Translations under genes and position numbers: made by a program
The notes under the pieces: model-generated
Told to the model about the DNA's origin: nothing
The model's input: the letters and a program-made list of their open reading frames with translations, nothing else
Database searches by the model: none
Origin: Bacteroidia bacterium
GTDB taxonomy: Bacteria; Bacteroidota; Bacteroidia; Flavobacteriales; Flavobacteriaceae
Direction of reading: 5' to 3'
Assembly (NCBI GenBank): GCA_030427585.1
Contig: JAUIBW010000003.1
Span: forward strand, 1-64,000
Length of the DNA: 64,000 nucleotides
Part shown: positions 1-7,856 of the stretch, one piece after another
Position numbering within the stretch: position 1 is the first letter of the stretch
How the letters are laid out: each line of letters begins with the position of its first letter

Positions 1-77
<77 letters not shown>

Positions 78-81
78 TGAA

Positions 82-112
82 AACCCTTCATTACTAATGA
101 AGGGTTTTTTTT
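82..112 (+). terminator. Rho-independent terminator of the rRNA operon
   Basis: AACCCTTCATT and AATGAAGGGTT form a perfect stem with a very short loop, followed by a T run. It lies just after the 5S gene and ends the rRNA transcript. Confidence 0.9.
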
Positions 113-150
113 ATGATTGAATTGAAAATACTCTGTTAAATATTGATAAA

Positions 151-747
151 ATGAGAAAATTGTTTTTTTTAGTGTTATTCGCTTTTTGTTCATGCTTTCT
201 TTTTTCACAAAAAAAGATCTTGGGTAACCCTAAAGCTTTATCCGAAATATCTGAATATGATTTAGTGTTTAATTATTTGGATATTAAGATTCCTAAGTTT
301 AAAACTGAAGAAGCTTTTTTAGAAAAAAAAGTAAAAACACTAGAAGAAAAACAAGCTGGCTTGGGTGAAGAGTTTAAAAAATCATGGTTTTTAAATAGAA
401 AAGAGCGATTTGAACCTAGGTTCATAGAATCTTTTAATAAAAGGTTTACAAATAAAGAAATAGTGGTTGGAGAAAAAGGAGCAGAATATATCATAAAAAT
501 CCATACAACTTGGATGTATCCAGGTTATGGCGTGTTTGCAACCAGGCATTATAGAGCAGAATTAACTGCAGATATCTATATTTATAAAAAGTCGAATCCA
601 GAAGATATTATGTTGAAAATGACATTTAAAAGAATGCCAGGAGGCAGTCCATTGGGGGCAGATTTTTATTCTGGATATAAGATTACCGAATGCTATGCAA
701 AATTGGCAAAAGAATTGGCTAAATATATGAAAAAAAAGGTACTATAA
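151..747 (+). CDS. Exported protein of unknown function
   Basis: A 198-residue protein with a clear signal peptide at residues 1-19 (lysine, a phenylalanine/leucine-rich core, then CFLFSQ), so it is probably periplasmic or on the surface. The remainder is lysine-rich without an obvious catalytic motif. Residues 45-85 are charged and probably helical, and a beta-rich tail contains YGVFATRHYRAELTADIYIY. It resembles conserved hypothetical proteins of flavobacteria, but I do not recognise a named family. It stands alone behind the rRNA terminator with its ATG 38 bases past the T run, so it needs its own promoter; none is clear. Confidence 0.75.
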   Translation: MRKLFFLVLFAFCSCFLFSQKKILGNPKALSEISEYDLVFNYLDIKIPKFKTEEAFLEKKVKTLEEKQAGLGEEFKKSWFLNRKERFEPRFIESFNKRFTNKEIVVGEKGAEYIIKIHTTWMYPGYGVFATRHYRAELTADIYIYKKSNPEDIMLKMTFKRMPGGSPLGADFYSGYKITECYAKLAKELAKYMKKKVL

Positions 748-917
748 ATTTATTGTGATAGAGTACAAAATGGATTTTATTTTTTTATTGTTTTGTCTTA
801 GCGTATCTGTAATCTGGGATATCACCTTATTTCATGATTTTAATAACCTCGGTCATCTACTAAACATATAATATAAATTCCTCTTCTTTTTATTGGTAAA
901 GAATTAACGTTTTGATA

Positions 918-941
918 TAAAAGCAGGAATCTATTTCCTGT
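918..941 (-). terminator. Weak terminator after the hybrid kinase gene
   Basis: On the minus strand CAGGAA-ATAGA-TTCCTG forms a six-pair stem followed by CTTTTAT, 16 bases past the kinase stop codon. The position suits a terminator, but the stem is short. Confidence 0.4.
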
Positions 942-956
942 TTTATTAGAATTATT

Positions 957-3179
957 TTACGAAGCTTTTGAGATTGTACTGGTAATATTCAATTCAATTT
1001 TTCTGAAAAATTCTTCACTTTTGTATGGTTTTCTCATAAAATCACTGAAACCAGAATCTACGTTAAGTATGGATTTTATTGTATCTTGGGTATCTGAGGC
1101 GGTTAACGCTATGATAGGTACATCAGAATTGAATTCTCTAATTATTTTAGTAGATTCCATTCCACCCATATTTGGCATATTTAAATCCATTAATATAAGA
1201 TCATACTTTTTTTCTTTTACCATTTCGATCGCTATCAGTCCATCATCAGCAATTTCAGAATAGTACCCCTTTGTTTTAAGAATGTTTTGGGTGACTATTT
1301 GATTTATTTTATTATCCTCAACAATTAGAATGTTATACTCTTTGGTATTTAGTAATGAGATACAATTTTTGGTGTTATTTGCTGTGGTATTAACTTCACT
1401 CACGGTATCAATTTCAAAAGAGATAGTAAAATAAAATGTAGAACCTTGCCCTGGAGTACTTTTTATTTTAATATCTCCCCCATGCAGATCAACCAAGTTC
1501 TTAACTATATGTAAACCGAGACCAGTACCTGTGGTATGATCCTTAGAATTGGCCTGAGAAAATTTATCAAAAATTATGTCTTGTTTGTCTAAAGGAATCC
1601 CTCTTCCGTCATCTTTTATTTCAAATGTTATTTGAACCGTATTATCAGTAATAACTGGGTTTACAAAATTTAACCAAATATTTCCGTTCTTGGTAAATTT
1701 ATTAGCATTACTGATAAGATTAATAAAGATTTGGGATAACCTCACAGAATCACCAATAAGCAAATTGGGAATATTGGGATCAAAATTAAGGTGCAAAGTA
1801 TTTCCGTTTTTATCTGCTTGATATTCGAAAGAGTTTTTAATATCATCTGCTAGATTTTTAATATCATAAGTAGATTTGTCAAGAAGTATTTCATAAGATT
1901 CCATTTTAGAAACCTGAAGTACATCATTAATAAGATTAAGTAAATGATCTGCCGAAAACTTCATTAGTTTTATAAACTTATGATTTTCTTCATCTTTAAT
2001 TCGCTCCATTAAGATTGATGATAATCCTACCACTCCATATAACGGAGTTCTGAGCTCATGACTAACAGTGGATATAAATTTTGTTTTTACGGCTGCCAGA
2101 TGATCAGATTTTTCTTTAGAAATTTTAAGTTGTTTATTACGTAAAGCAAGAGATTTTCCGAGGATTTTTGTTTTTCTATGATTATAAATAAAGAAACAGA
2201 AGAGTATTAAACATAATAGCAATAAAGAGACCGTAAAAATAGATATAGTCTTTGATTGTTGTGCTTTTTGAGTTTCTATAGTGTTTTTTTCTTCACTTAC
2301 GATTAACTGCTTTTTATATTGTTCGGCTTCTAATTTTTCTATTTCGAGTGCAGTTTGATGATGCTTCGTATATTTTTTTAGAATTAGATATGCCTTATCT
2401 TCTCTTCCGATTTTAACCAATAAATCTTCATATTTTTTGTAAATGGTCATTGCTTGTCTAAACAATTGATTTTTTTCTGCAATAGTAGCAGCTAACTCAT
2501 AATATTTTATAGCAGTACTATATTTTTTCTTACGATAATAATATTCACCATAGCTAGTATAGGTGGTAGCTAATTTTGAAGGCTGTTGTTGGTTAATAAA
2601 GTATTTTTTACATTTTTCTAATAGATGATACGCTTTATTATAATTCTTTGTTTTTATATAAATATTAGCCAGGTTTAAGGCTAAAATATGTTGCGAATTT
2701 TCATTTAAATCATCAGATTTTTCATAAATATGCTTTATCCTCTTAAGAGCCTTTTTGGGTTTGTTAAACCCATTTATGTAAACTAGAGCAATGTTGTTGT
2801 TTATATCTATAGATAGTTCCTGAAATCCTTCAAGCTCTTTTACAAATAATTCTGCTATTTTATAATTTTTAAGTGCTTCTTTATAATCTTTAGTCGAAAA
2901 GTGAATTTTTCCTAGTAAATTATAGGAGTACCCTTTTAAATAATATTCTTGTTTAGGATTAAATTTTTCGGAAATATCAATTATCGTTTCAATAATCATT
3001 ATGCCATTGGCCCTTCTTATTGTTGAATTTAAATGGTCTTCAGTATGGATAATTGCGTTTTCTAATTCTGTAAAAGACATTTCTTCATATTGTTGAGTGT
3101 ATACAACAGAATAAAGAAAACTTATACATAGTAAACATATGTAATGCTTCTTAATTTTGACAATCTTCATGTTCAGCAT
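957..3179 (-). CDS. TPR-containing hybrid sensor histidine kinase/response regulator
   Basis: A two-component signalling protein of 740 residues. An N-terminal membrane anchor or signal (about 10-28) is followed by tetratricopeptide-like repeats in the periplasm (about 75-270), a coiled stretch, and one membrane helix at 312-332. The cytoplasmic part has a HisKA domain with phosphoacceptor His374 in STVSHELRTPL. The HATPase domain has an N box (FINLISNANKFT), G1 (DDGRGIP), an F box (FDKF) and G2 (GTGLGLHIV). A C-terminal receiver domain starts near 615 with Asp665 in LMDLNMP. All phosphotransfer residues are present. There is no separate output domain, so signal must pass to another protein. 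Initiation could be Met1 or Met4. The stimulus is unknown. Confidence 0.93.
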   Translation of the reverse strand: MLNMKIVKIKKHYICLLCISFLYSVVYTQQYEEMSFTELENAIIHTEDHLNSTIRRANGIMIIETIIDISEKFNPKQEYYLKGYSYNLLGKIHFSTKDYKEALKNYKIAELFVKELEGFQELSIDINNNIALVYINGFNKPKKALKRIKHIYEKSDDLNENSQHILALNLANIYIKTKNYNKAYHLLEKCKKYFINQQQPSKLATTYTSYGEYYYRKKKYSTAIKYYELAATIAEKNQLFRQAMTIYKKYEDLLVKIGREDKAYLILKKYTKHHQTALEIEKLEAEQYKKQLIVSEEKNTIETQKAQQSKTISIFTVSLLLLCLILFCFFIYNHRKTKILGKSLALRNKQLKISKEKSDHLAAVKTKFISTVSHELRTPLYGVVGLSSILMERIKDEENHKFIKLMKFSADHLLNLINDVLQVSKMESYEILLDKSTYDIKNLADDIKNSFEYQADKNGNTLHLNFDPNIPNLLIGDSVRLSQIFINLISNANKFTKNGNIWLNFVNPVITDNTVQITFEIKDDGRGIPLDKQDIIFDKFSQANSKDHTTGTGLGLHIVKNLVDLHGGDIKIKSTPGQGSTFYFTISFEIDTVSEVNTTANNTKNCISLLNTKEYNILIVEDNKINQIVTQNILKTKGYYSEIADDGLIAIEMVKEKKYDLILMDLNMPNMGGMESTKIIREFNSDVPIIALTASDTQDTIKSILNVDSGFSDFMRKPYKSEEFFRKIELNITSTISKAS

Positions 3180-3539
3180 AGATTTTGGGGCACCTAAATA
3201 TATTAAAAAAAAACTAAATTATCAGTTTAAATACATAAAATCATGATTAAGTAATGATTTTTATTTAATAAACATAATATATTGTAGTCTTAAACTTACT
3301 TTTGTATGATTGTATATTTAGAATAATTACCTATGTAATTAAATAGTTTTTATATCGATTTTAAATGAAATTGTTTTTAGAATAACTGCAGTCGTGGATA
3401 AACAGTATTTATATCAATTTTTGCATAAAATGAGATCGTCTTTAAACCAATCAATTTTAATCTTTAAGAGTAGAATACTATTTTTTTGTAAGGAGCATGT
3501 AGCCGATAGATGATTATCGTATGTTATTAGTAACTAAAC
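3180..3539. other. AT-rich intergenic region without a gene
   Basis: This lies upstream of the kinase gene and downstream of the DUF4268 gene. I see no credible reading frame or RNA. Two loosely similar stretches (AGTTTTTATATCGATTTT near 3347 and AGTATTTATATCAATTTT near 3403) give a degenerate direct repeat of unknown meaning. The kinase promoter must lie here but is not clear. Confidence 0.5.
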
Positions 3540-3968
3540 TTAATCACTAATATATTCTTTATATTCTAAGAAAAACTCCTCAAGTTTATCCATGTTTTTT
3601 GATAAAAAGATCATGGTTTCTGGCCAGGTATTTCTATTATGAATACTTACATTATCTATTTCTACATAGATACGAGATATAACTTTACTGCTATCAAGTT
3701 CGTAGAATTCATCATAAACAATATCTTCTATAAATTCACTAGTAAGAATCTTTTTTAAACTAATAAGTTTCTCATAATAATATGCCTTGATGATCTTATC
3801 ATAGGGTTCGATATCAATAGATACTTGGGCCTTTTTTGTAGTAAATGTAAACTTAAGAGTTACATCTTTAATTTTGGTATTATACAGTAACCATTTACGA
3901 GGGTATTCTTTACCAAAACTGGTCCAGAATTCCTGACGTATTTGTTTTGATTCTAATTTACTAAACAT
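3540..3968 (-). CDS. DUF4268 domain protein
   Basis: A 142-residue soluble protein resembling the DUF4268 family: an early FWTSFGKEYP segment, alternating strands and helices, and a conserved tryptophan in the NRNTWPETMIF segment. Function is unknown; related domains occur next to nuclease-like proteins, but no nuclease motif is visible. The ATG shares one base with the TAA of the upstream ZIP transporter gene (ATAATG arrangement), so it is probably translationally coupled and third in an operon. Whether it is linked to zinc transport is unknown. Confidence 0.8.
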   Translation of the reverse strand: MFSKLESKQIRQEFWTSFGKEYPRKWLLYNTKIKDVTLKFTFTTKKAQVSIDIEPYDKIIKAYYYEKLISLKKILTSEFIEDIVYDEFYELDSSKVISRIYVEIDNVSIHNRNTWPETMIFLSKNMDKLEEFFLEYKEYISD

Positions 3969-4645
3969 TATATGATATATGCTGTAACTGTAGCTATAAG
4001 AATAACCATAAGTTTTGTAATGTTAAATTTGTGCCCTTCATTACTCTCAAAGAGAATTGTAGTAGACACATGTAGAAATATGCCAATAACTAATGCAGTA
4101 ATTTCTTTATAATAATTCTGAATCATAGTAAAATTTTCAGCAATAAAAGTACCTAGCGGAGTCATTAGAGCAAATAGAGTCAATGATATAATAATGACAC
4201 TTTTTTTGATTTTGGTATTTAATAAAAATGTAGTCAAAATCATAGCAATAGGAATTTTATGTATGATTATACCTAATAAAATCCCATCTGTATGATGTAT
4301 CGGAAACCCTTCTAGAATGGCATGCAGGCCTAAACTAATGAATAATAATTTTGGAATCTGACGAGTTTCTTCGTGAAGATGAATATGCCCATGTTCTGCT
4401 CCTTTAGAGAAGTATTCTAATACTTTTTGAAGAAGAATACCGATCATAATCCAAACACCGGTACGTTTTGCAAATAGATTATCTTCGAATACCTCTGGTA
4501 ATAAATCAAAAATAGTAATCGCAAGAAGAAAAGCACCACTAAATGCTAAAAGTAGTTTTAAGCTCTTTTGATTAGAAGTTTTAAAAATAAAAACTAATAA
4601 AGCTCCTATAAATACAGCTGTTATGGATAATATATAGTTGTACAC
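3968..4645 (-). CDS. ZIP family metal transporter
   Basis: A 225-residue inner-membrane protein with seven to eight predicted helices. The metal-pathway helices are recognisable: HAILEGFPIHH and IIHKIPIA match the TM4 and TM5 motifs of ZIP zinc and iron importers. A histidine-rich cytoplasmic loop GAEHGHIHLHEE probably binds metal. The start is GTG at 4645, whose G is the last base of the TAG stop of the upstream methyltransferase gene, so translation is coupled. A Fur/Zur-type repressor lies 2 kb away, which would suit zinc control, but I find no matching operator in front of this operon. Confidence 0.88.
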   Translation of the reverse strand: MYNYILSITAVFIGALLVFIFKTSNQKSLKLLLAFSGAFLLAITIFDLLPEVFEDNLFAKRTGVWIMIGILLQKVLEYFSKGAEHGHIHLHEETRQIPKLLFISLGLHAILEGFPIHHTDGILLGIIIHKIPIAMILTTFLLNTKIKKSVIIISLTLFALMTPLGTFIAENFTMIQNYYKEITALVIGIFLHVSTTILFESNEGHKFNITKLMVILIATVTAYII

Positions 4646-5358
4646 TATTTAAAAATTAATATAAGTCTTGGTGAAGTAGTTTTGTCAAATTTCTGAAGTT
4701 GATAATTGCCAAAAATATCCAATAAATTTACATTAGCATTTGTAAAATAATTTTTAAAATCACTTAGTGTAATGCTTTTAACACGTTCGGTAAATAAAAA
4801 ATCCTCATTATTATCTCTAAATTTAATTTCTTTAAAGATATATCCATCTTGATAGTACCTCTTAATATTAAATATGATATTATTAACTTCTTTTGTTTCT
4901 TGGGCTACCAGATTCTGAATGATATAATCAACATTCATAAAATCAATAACACCGAATCCCTTTTCATTTAGATTTGATTTAATAGCCTTAATCGTATTTA
5001 GATTATCTTCTTCCTTGTCAAAATAACCAAAACTGGTAAAAAGATTAAAAACGGCAGAGAATTTCTTAGAATACGGCCGACACATATCATGCACCCTAAA
5101 TTTTAAGGTTTCGTTCTCAAATTGTGAAGCATATTCAATACTATTTTTAGAGAGATCTACTCCAGTTACATCATAACCTAATGTATTTAAATAGATACTA
5201 TGTCGACCTTTACCACAAGCTAAATCTAAAATTTTTTCACCAGTTTCTAAGCTTAGATACTTAGTGATATTATCCATAAAATCTTTAGCTTCAGTATGAT
5301 CTCTGTCTTTATATAAGATATGATAGTATGGCGTGTCAAACCATGATGCATACCACAT
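4645..5358 (-). CDS. Class I SAM-dependent methyltransferase
   Basis: A Rossmann-fold methyltransferase with motif I ILDLACGKGRHS, an acidic motif II in GVDLSKNS, and the later VFNLFTSFGYF segment. The product is about 237 residues when started at ATG 5358 (MWYASWFDTPYY), where similarity to flavobacterial homologues begins. A longer frame could begin at ATG 5376 or TTG 5385, but the TAATTTTG -7 element at 5383-5390 puts the transcript start near 5376, so TTG 5385 is not transcribed. The substrate is unknown; the family acts on small molecules or proteins. It is the first gene of a coupled operon with ZIP and DUF4268. Confidence 0.85.
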   Translation of the reverse strand: MWYASWFDTPYYHILYKDRDHTEAKDFMDNITKYLSLETGEKILDLACGKGRHSIYLNTLGYDVTGVDLSKNSIEYASQFENETLKFRVHDMCRPYSKKFSAVFNLFTSFGYFDKEEDNLNTIKAIKSNLNEKGFGVIDFMNVDYIIQNLVAQETKEVNNIIFNIKRYYQDGYIFKEIKFRDNNEDFLFTERVKSITLSDFKNYFTNANVNLLDIFGNYQLQKFDKTTSPRLILIFK

Positions 5359-5382
5359 TGTTGAATCTTTTAGCATAGAGCG

Positions 5383-5390
5383 CAAAATTA
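5383..5390 (-). promoter_or_regulatory. -7 promoter element of the methyltransferase operon
   Basis: Read on the minus strand the bases are TAATTTTG, a full match to the Bacteroidota -7 consensus TAnnTTTG, 25 bases before ATG 5358. No good -33 TTG is seen. Confidence 0.6.
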
Positions 5391-5457
5391 GTGTATTTTT
5401 ACGGTTTAATTATAGAAGTCGTTTAAAGTTTTAAACCTTTACACTTAAAAATTTAAA

Positions 5458-5465
5458 TACCTTCG
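5458..5465 (+). promoter_or_regulatory. -7-like promoter element before the RlmL-like gene
   Basis: TACCTTCG differs from TAnnTTTG at one base. It overlaps the GTG at 5465, so that GTG should lie upstream of the transcript start; GTG 5483 is then the better initiation codon. Confidence 0.45.
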
Positions 5466-5482
5466 TGTCGAAAAAGAGAATA

Positions 5483-6640
5483 GTGGGTAATTCGTTTAAA
5501 ATGGTAGCCAAAACCCTTTATGGTTTTGAAGAAGTTCTTGCAAGTGAACTTAGAAAAATAGGTGCTCAAAAAGTAGAAATAGGGAATCGTATGGTAAGTT
5601 TTTATGGGGACACTGGTTTTATGTATAAGGCAAATTTATGTTTGAGAACTGCAGTAAAAATCCTAAAACCAATTGCTTCCAAAAAAGTAAGAAACGAAAA
5701 TGATATATATAATTTCATTCAGAGTATACGGTGGCAAGAGTATTTAAGTTTAGAAGATACTTTTGCTATTTCTGCCACAGTTAATTCTACTATTTTTAGC
5801 CATTCTAAGTTTATTGCATTAAAGACAAAAGATGCGATTGTGGATCTGTTTAGAAAAGAAACGGGAGAGAGACCAGATGTAGATACAGAATACCCTGATC
5901 TTTCGATAGATATTCATATCCAACGTGATCTATGTACAGTATCATTAGATAGTTCTGGAGGATCATTACATCATAGAGGATATCGTACAGCAACCAATAT
6001 AGCTCCAATTAATGAAGTTTTGGCAGCAGGCCTGTTATTACTTTCTGGTTGGGATGGGCAAAGTGATTTTTTGGATCCCATGTGTGGTAGTGGTACTATG
6101 GCTATCGAAGCAGCTATGATTGCTTGTAATATTCCGGCAAATATAAACCGTAAAGAGTTTGCTTTCGAAAAATGGTTAGATTGGGATTTGGATCTATTCG
6201 AAAAAATAGAGGAAGCCTGCCTGAACAAAACCAGAGATTTTCATCATTCCATAATTGGGATAGATAAAGAATATTCGGCAGTAAGAAAAGCAAATGTGAA
6301 TATAGAAAACGCGAACCTTACTGATTTTATAAAAATAAAAGAAGGAGATTTCTTTGAATCTACAAAAGAAGTCGAAGGACCACTTCATATTGTATTTAAT
6401 CCTCCTTATGACGAACGATTAGAAGTAAATATAGAAGAATTCTATTCTCAAATAGGAGATACATTGAAACAAAATTATCCAGGTACCAATGCCTGGTTTA
6501 TTACTGCAAATCTTGAAGCCTTAAAACATGTCGGACTTCGACCATCCAGAAAAATAAAAGTATTTAACGGAAAATTAGAAGCTCGATTAGTTAAGTATGA
6601 AATGTATGCAGGAAGTAAAAAAGCAAAATATAAGAATTAA
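5483..6640 (+). CDS. THUMP domain class I RNA methyltransferase (RlmL/YcbY-like)
   Basis: A probable 23S rRNA (guanine-N2) methyltransferase of the RlmL N-terminal type. The N-terminal THUMP RNA-binding domain spans about 1-150. The Rossmann methyltransferase domain carries FLDPMCGSGTMAIEAAMIA (motif I) and the catalytic FNPPYDERL (an NPPY motif, typical of base amino methylation). The start at GTG 5483 (MGNSFKMVAKT) is chosen because homologues begin with a short lead ending NFKM before VAKTL, and because GTG 5465 overlaps the promoter -7 box; ATG 5501 is the other option. It lacks the RlmK half found in enterobacteria, as is normal outside Gammaproteobacteria. Confidence 0.9.
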   Translation: MGNSFKMVAKTLYGFEEVLASELRKIGAQKVEIGNRMVSFYGDTGFMYKANLCLRTAVKILKPIASKKVRNENDIYNFIQSIRWQEYLSLEDTFAISATVNSTIFSHSKFIALKTKDAIVDLFRKETGERPDVDTEYPDLSIDIHIQRDLCTVSLDSSGGSLHHRGYRTATNIAPINEVLAAGLLLLSGWDGQSDFLDPMCGSGTMAIEAAMIACNIPANINRKEFAFEKWLDWDLDLFEKIEEACLNKTRDFHHSIIGIDKEYSAVRKANVNIENANLTDFIKIKEGDFFESTKEVEGPLHIVFNPPYDERLEVNIEEFYSQIGDTLKQNYPGTNAWFITANLEALKHVGLRPSRKIKVFNGKLEARLVKYEMYAGSKKAKYKN

Positions 6641-6643
6641 CCT

Positions 6644-7024
6644 CTAACTAATACACATATCACAAATTCCTATCATGAGGAATTGAGTTTCTTGTATTTC
6701 GAAGTTCTTAAGTTCTGGAACTTCTATTTCATAAGGCAAACAAGTTACTTTTTTACAAGATTTGCACTGAAAATGAATATGATTATGCATTTCATGGTTA
6801 ACATTACAATCATTACAAAGTGCATAATAAGCTTTGCCATCCTCGCCAGTTACAAAATGTACTTTCCCTTTTTCAGCAAACCGTTCTAAGATTCTGTATA
6901 CAGTAGTTTTATTAACCTTTATAGGCATTGCTTTTAAAATAGCTTCTACAGACATAGTATGTTTTGCATTTGTAAGTATATCAATAACGTAATCTTGTTT
7001 TTGCGTATTTCTTGTTTTTTTCAT
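6644..7024 (-). CDS. Fur family transcriptional repressor, probably Zur-like
   Basis: A 126-residue metalloregulator. The N-terminal winged helix contains the recognition segment NKTTVYRILERFAEKG typical of Fur proteins. The C-terminal part carries CNDC, a histidine-rich NHEMHNHIHF stretch, CKSC and CDMC; the CxxC pairs make the structural zinc site. The histidines suit a sensing site for zinc or iron, and the exact metal cannot be told from sequence. It is divergent from a MerC-like gene and ends 3 bases from the convergent RlmL gene. A palindrome over its own -33 box points to autoregulation. Confidence 0.88.
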   Translation of the reverse strand: MKKTRNTQKQDYVIDILTNAKHTMSVEAILKAMPIKVNKTTVYRILERFAEKGKVHFVTGEDGKAYYALCNDCNVNHEMHNHIHFQCKSCKKVTCLPYEIEVPELKNFEIQETQFLMIGICDMCIS

Positions 7025-7039
7025 CCTTAAAGCATAATT

Positions 7040-7076
7040 GAAAGCTATATTTTTTGTATTATTGCAACATTGTTGC
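7040..7076 (-). promoter_or_regulatory. Promoter with Fur/Zur-type operator
   Basis: On the minus strand a TTG -33 box (7067-7065) stands 17 bases before TAGCTTTC (7047-7040), one base off the -7 consensus. The -33 box lies inside GCAACA-N-TGTTGC (7064-7076), a perfect inverted repeat with a one-base centre. A repressor bound here would block the promoter, so autorepression by the downstream Fur-type protein is likely. The binding protein is inferred. Confidence 0.6.
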
Positions 7077-7254
7077 TTTAGTGTGGTTTAATATTGAAAA
7101 TTACAAAAAAAATCTGATTGCTACTATACCAGTTTTTTTTAGTTAGGTAAAAAAATGTTTCATGTTAGGCAATAACAATAGTGAAGAATTAAGTGACTGT
7201 TATTTTTAGAAAATAAGGGCGCGACCTATAACAATTGATCAATTTTATATTATT

Positions 7255-7665
7255 ATGATACATAAAACAATACGTGTAAATTGGGATTTCATAGGGGTTT
7301 CTGCATCATTTTTGTGTATGCTTCATTGTATACTTTTACCTATATGTGTAACTCTTTTTCCTTTAATGGGACTTGTTTTTTTAACAGATGAATTCTATGA
7401 GTTTTTTTTAATAGGAGGCAGTATGATGATTGCAATGTTTGCAATGTATAATGGATACAAAAAATACCATGGTAAATTATTACCAGTTTTTATGTTTATA
7501 ACAACATTAATCCTTTTTGGTATAGGGTTTTTATTAGAAAATCATCTAATAGAAAAGACATTACATTTCTTAGGAACAAATTTTTTGATAATCGCGCATT
7601 ATTACAATTGGAAATTTACAAAGGATTATAAAAGTTGTAAAATTAAACAAAGGCATAAAATATAG
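7255..7665 (+). CDS. MerC domain membrane protein
   Basis: A 136-residue inner-membrane protein with four predicted helices. The first helix contains CMLHCILLPIC, the cysteine pattern of MerC mercury-transport proteins. In Bacteroidota, MerC-like genes are common away from mer operons and often sit beside metal regulators, so another soft or transition metal is as likely as mercury. No merA or merR is nearby. It is divergent from the Fur-type gene. A perfect AATTGATCAATT palindrome (7233-7244) lies just ahead of the ATG and may be an operator. Confidence 0.8.
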   Translation: MIHKTIRVNWDFIGVSASFLCMLHCILLPICVTLFPLMGLVFLTDEFYEFFLIGGSMMIAMFAMYNGYKKYHGKLLPVFMFITTLILFGIGFLLENHLIEKTLHFLGTNFLIIAHYYNWKFTKDYKSCKIKQRHKI

Positions 7666-7856
7666 CGAAATTATTACTGCCTAAGACTATTTATTTTCTC
7701 CTTAAGATTTGAAAGCTAGCAATATATAGTTGAAATGAGGAAAATACAGATATGCGAAATAATATTTAGACACTTTTATGTTTTTGTTAAGAGATTATTA
7801 TTGAAATAACAATAATTTTCTACTTCTTTTTGAAGCTAACCATCAATTTTATTCTC

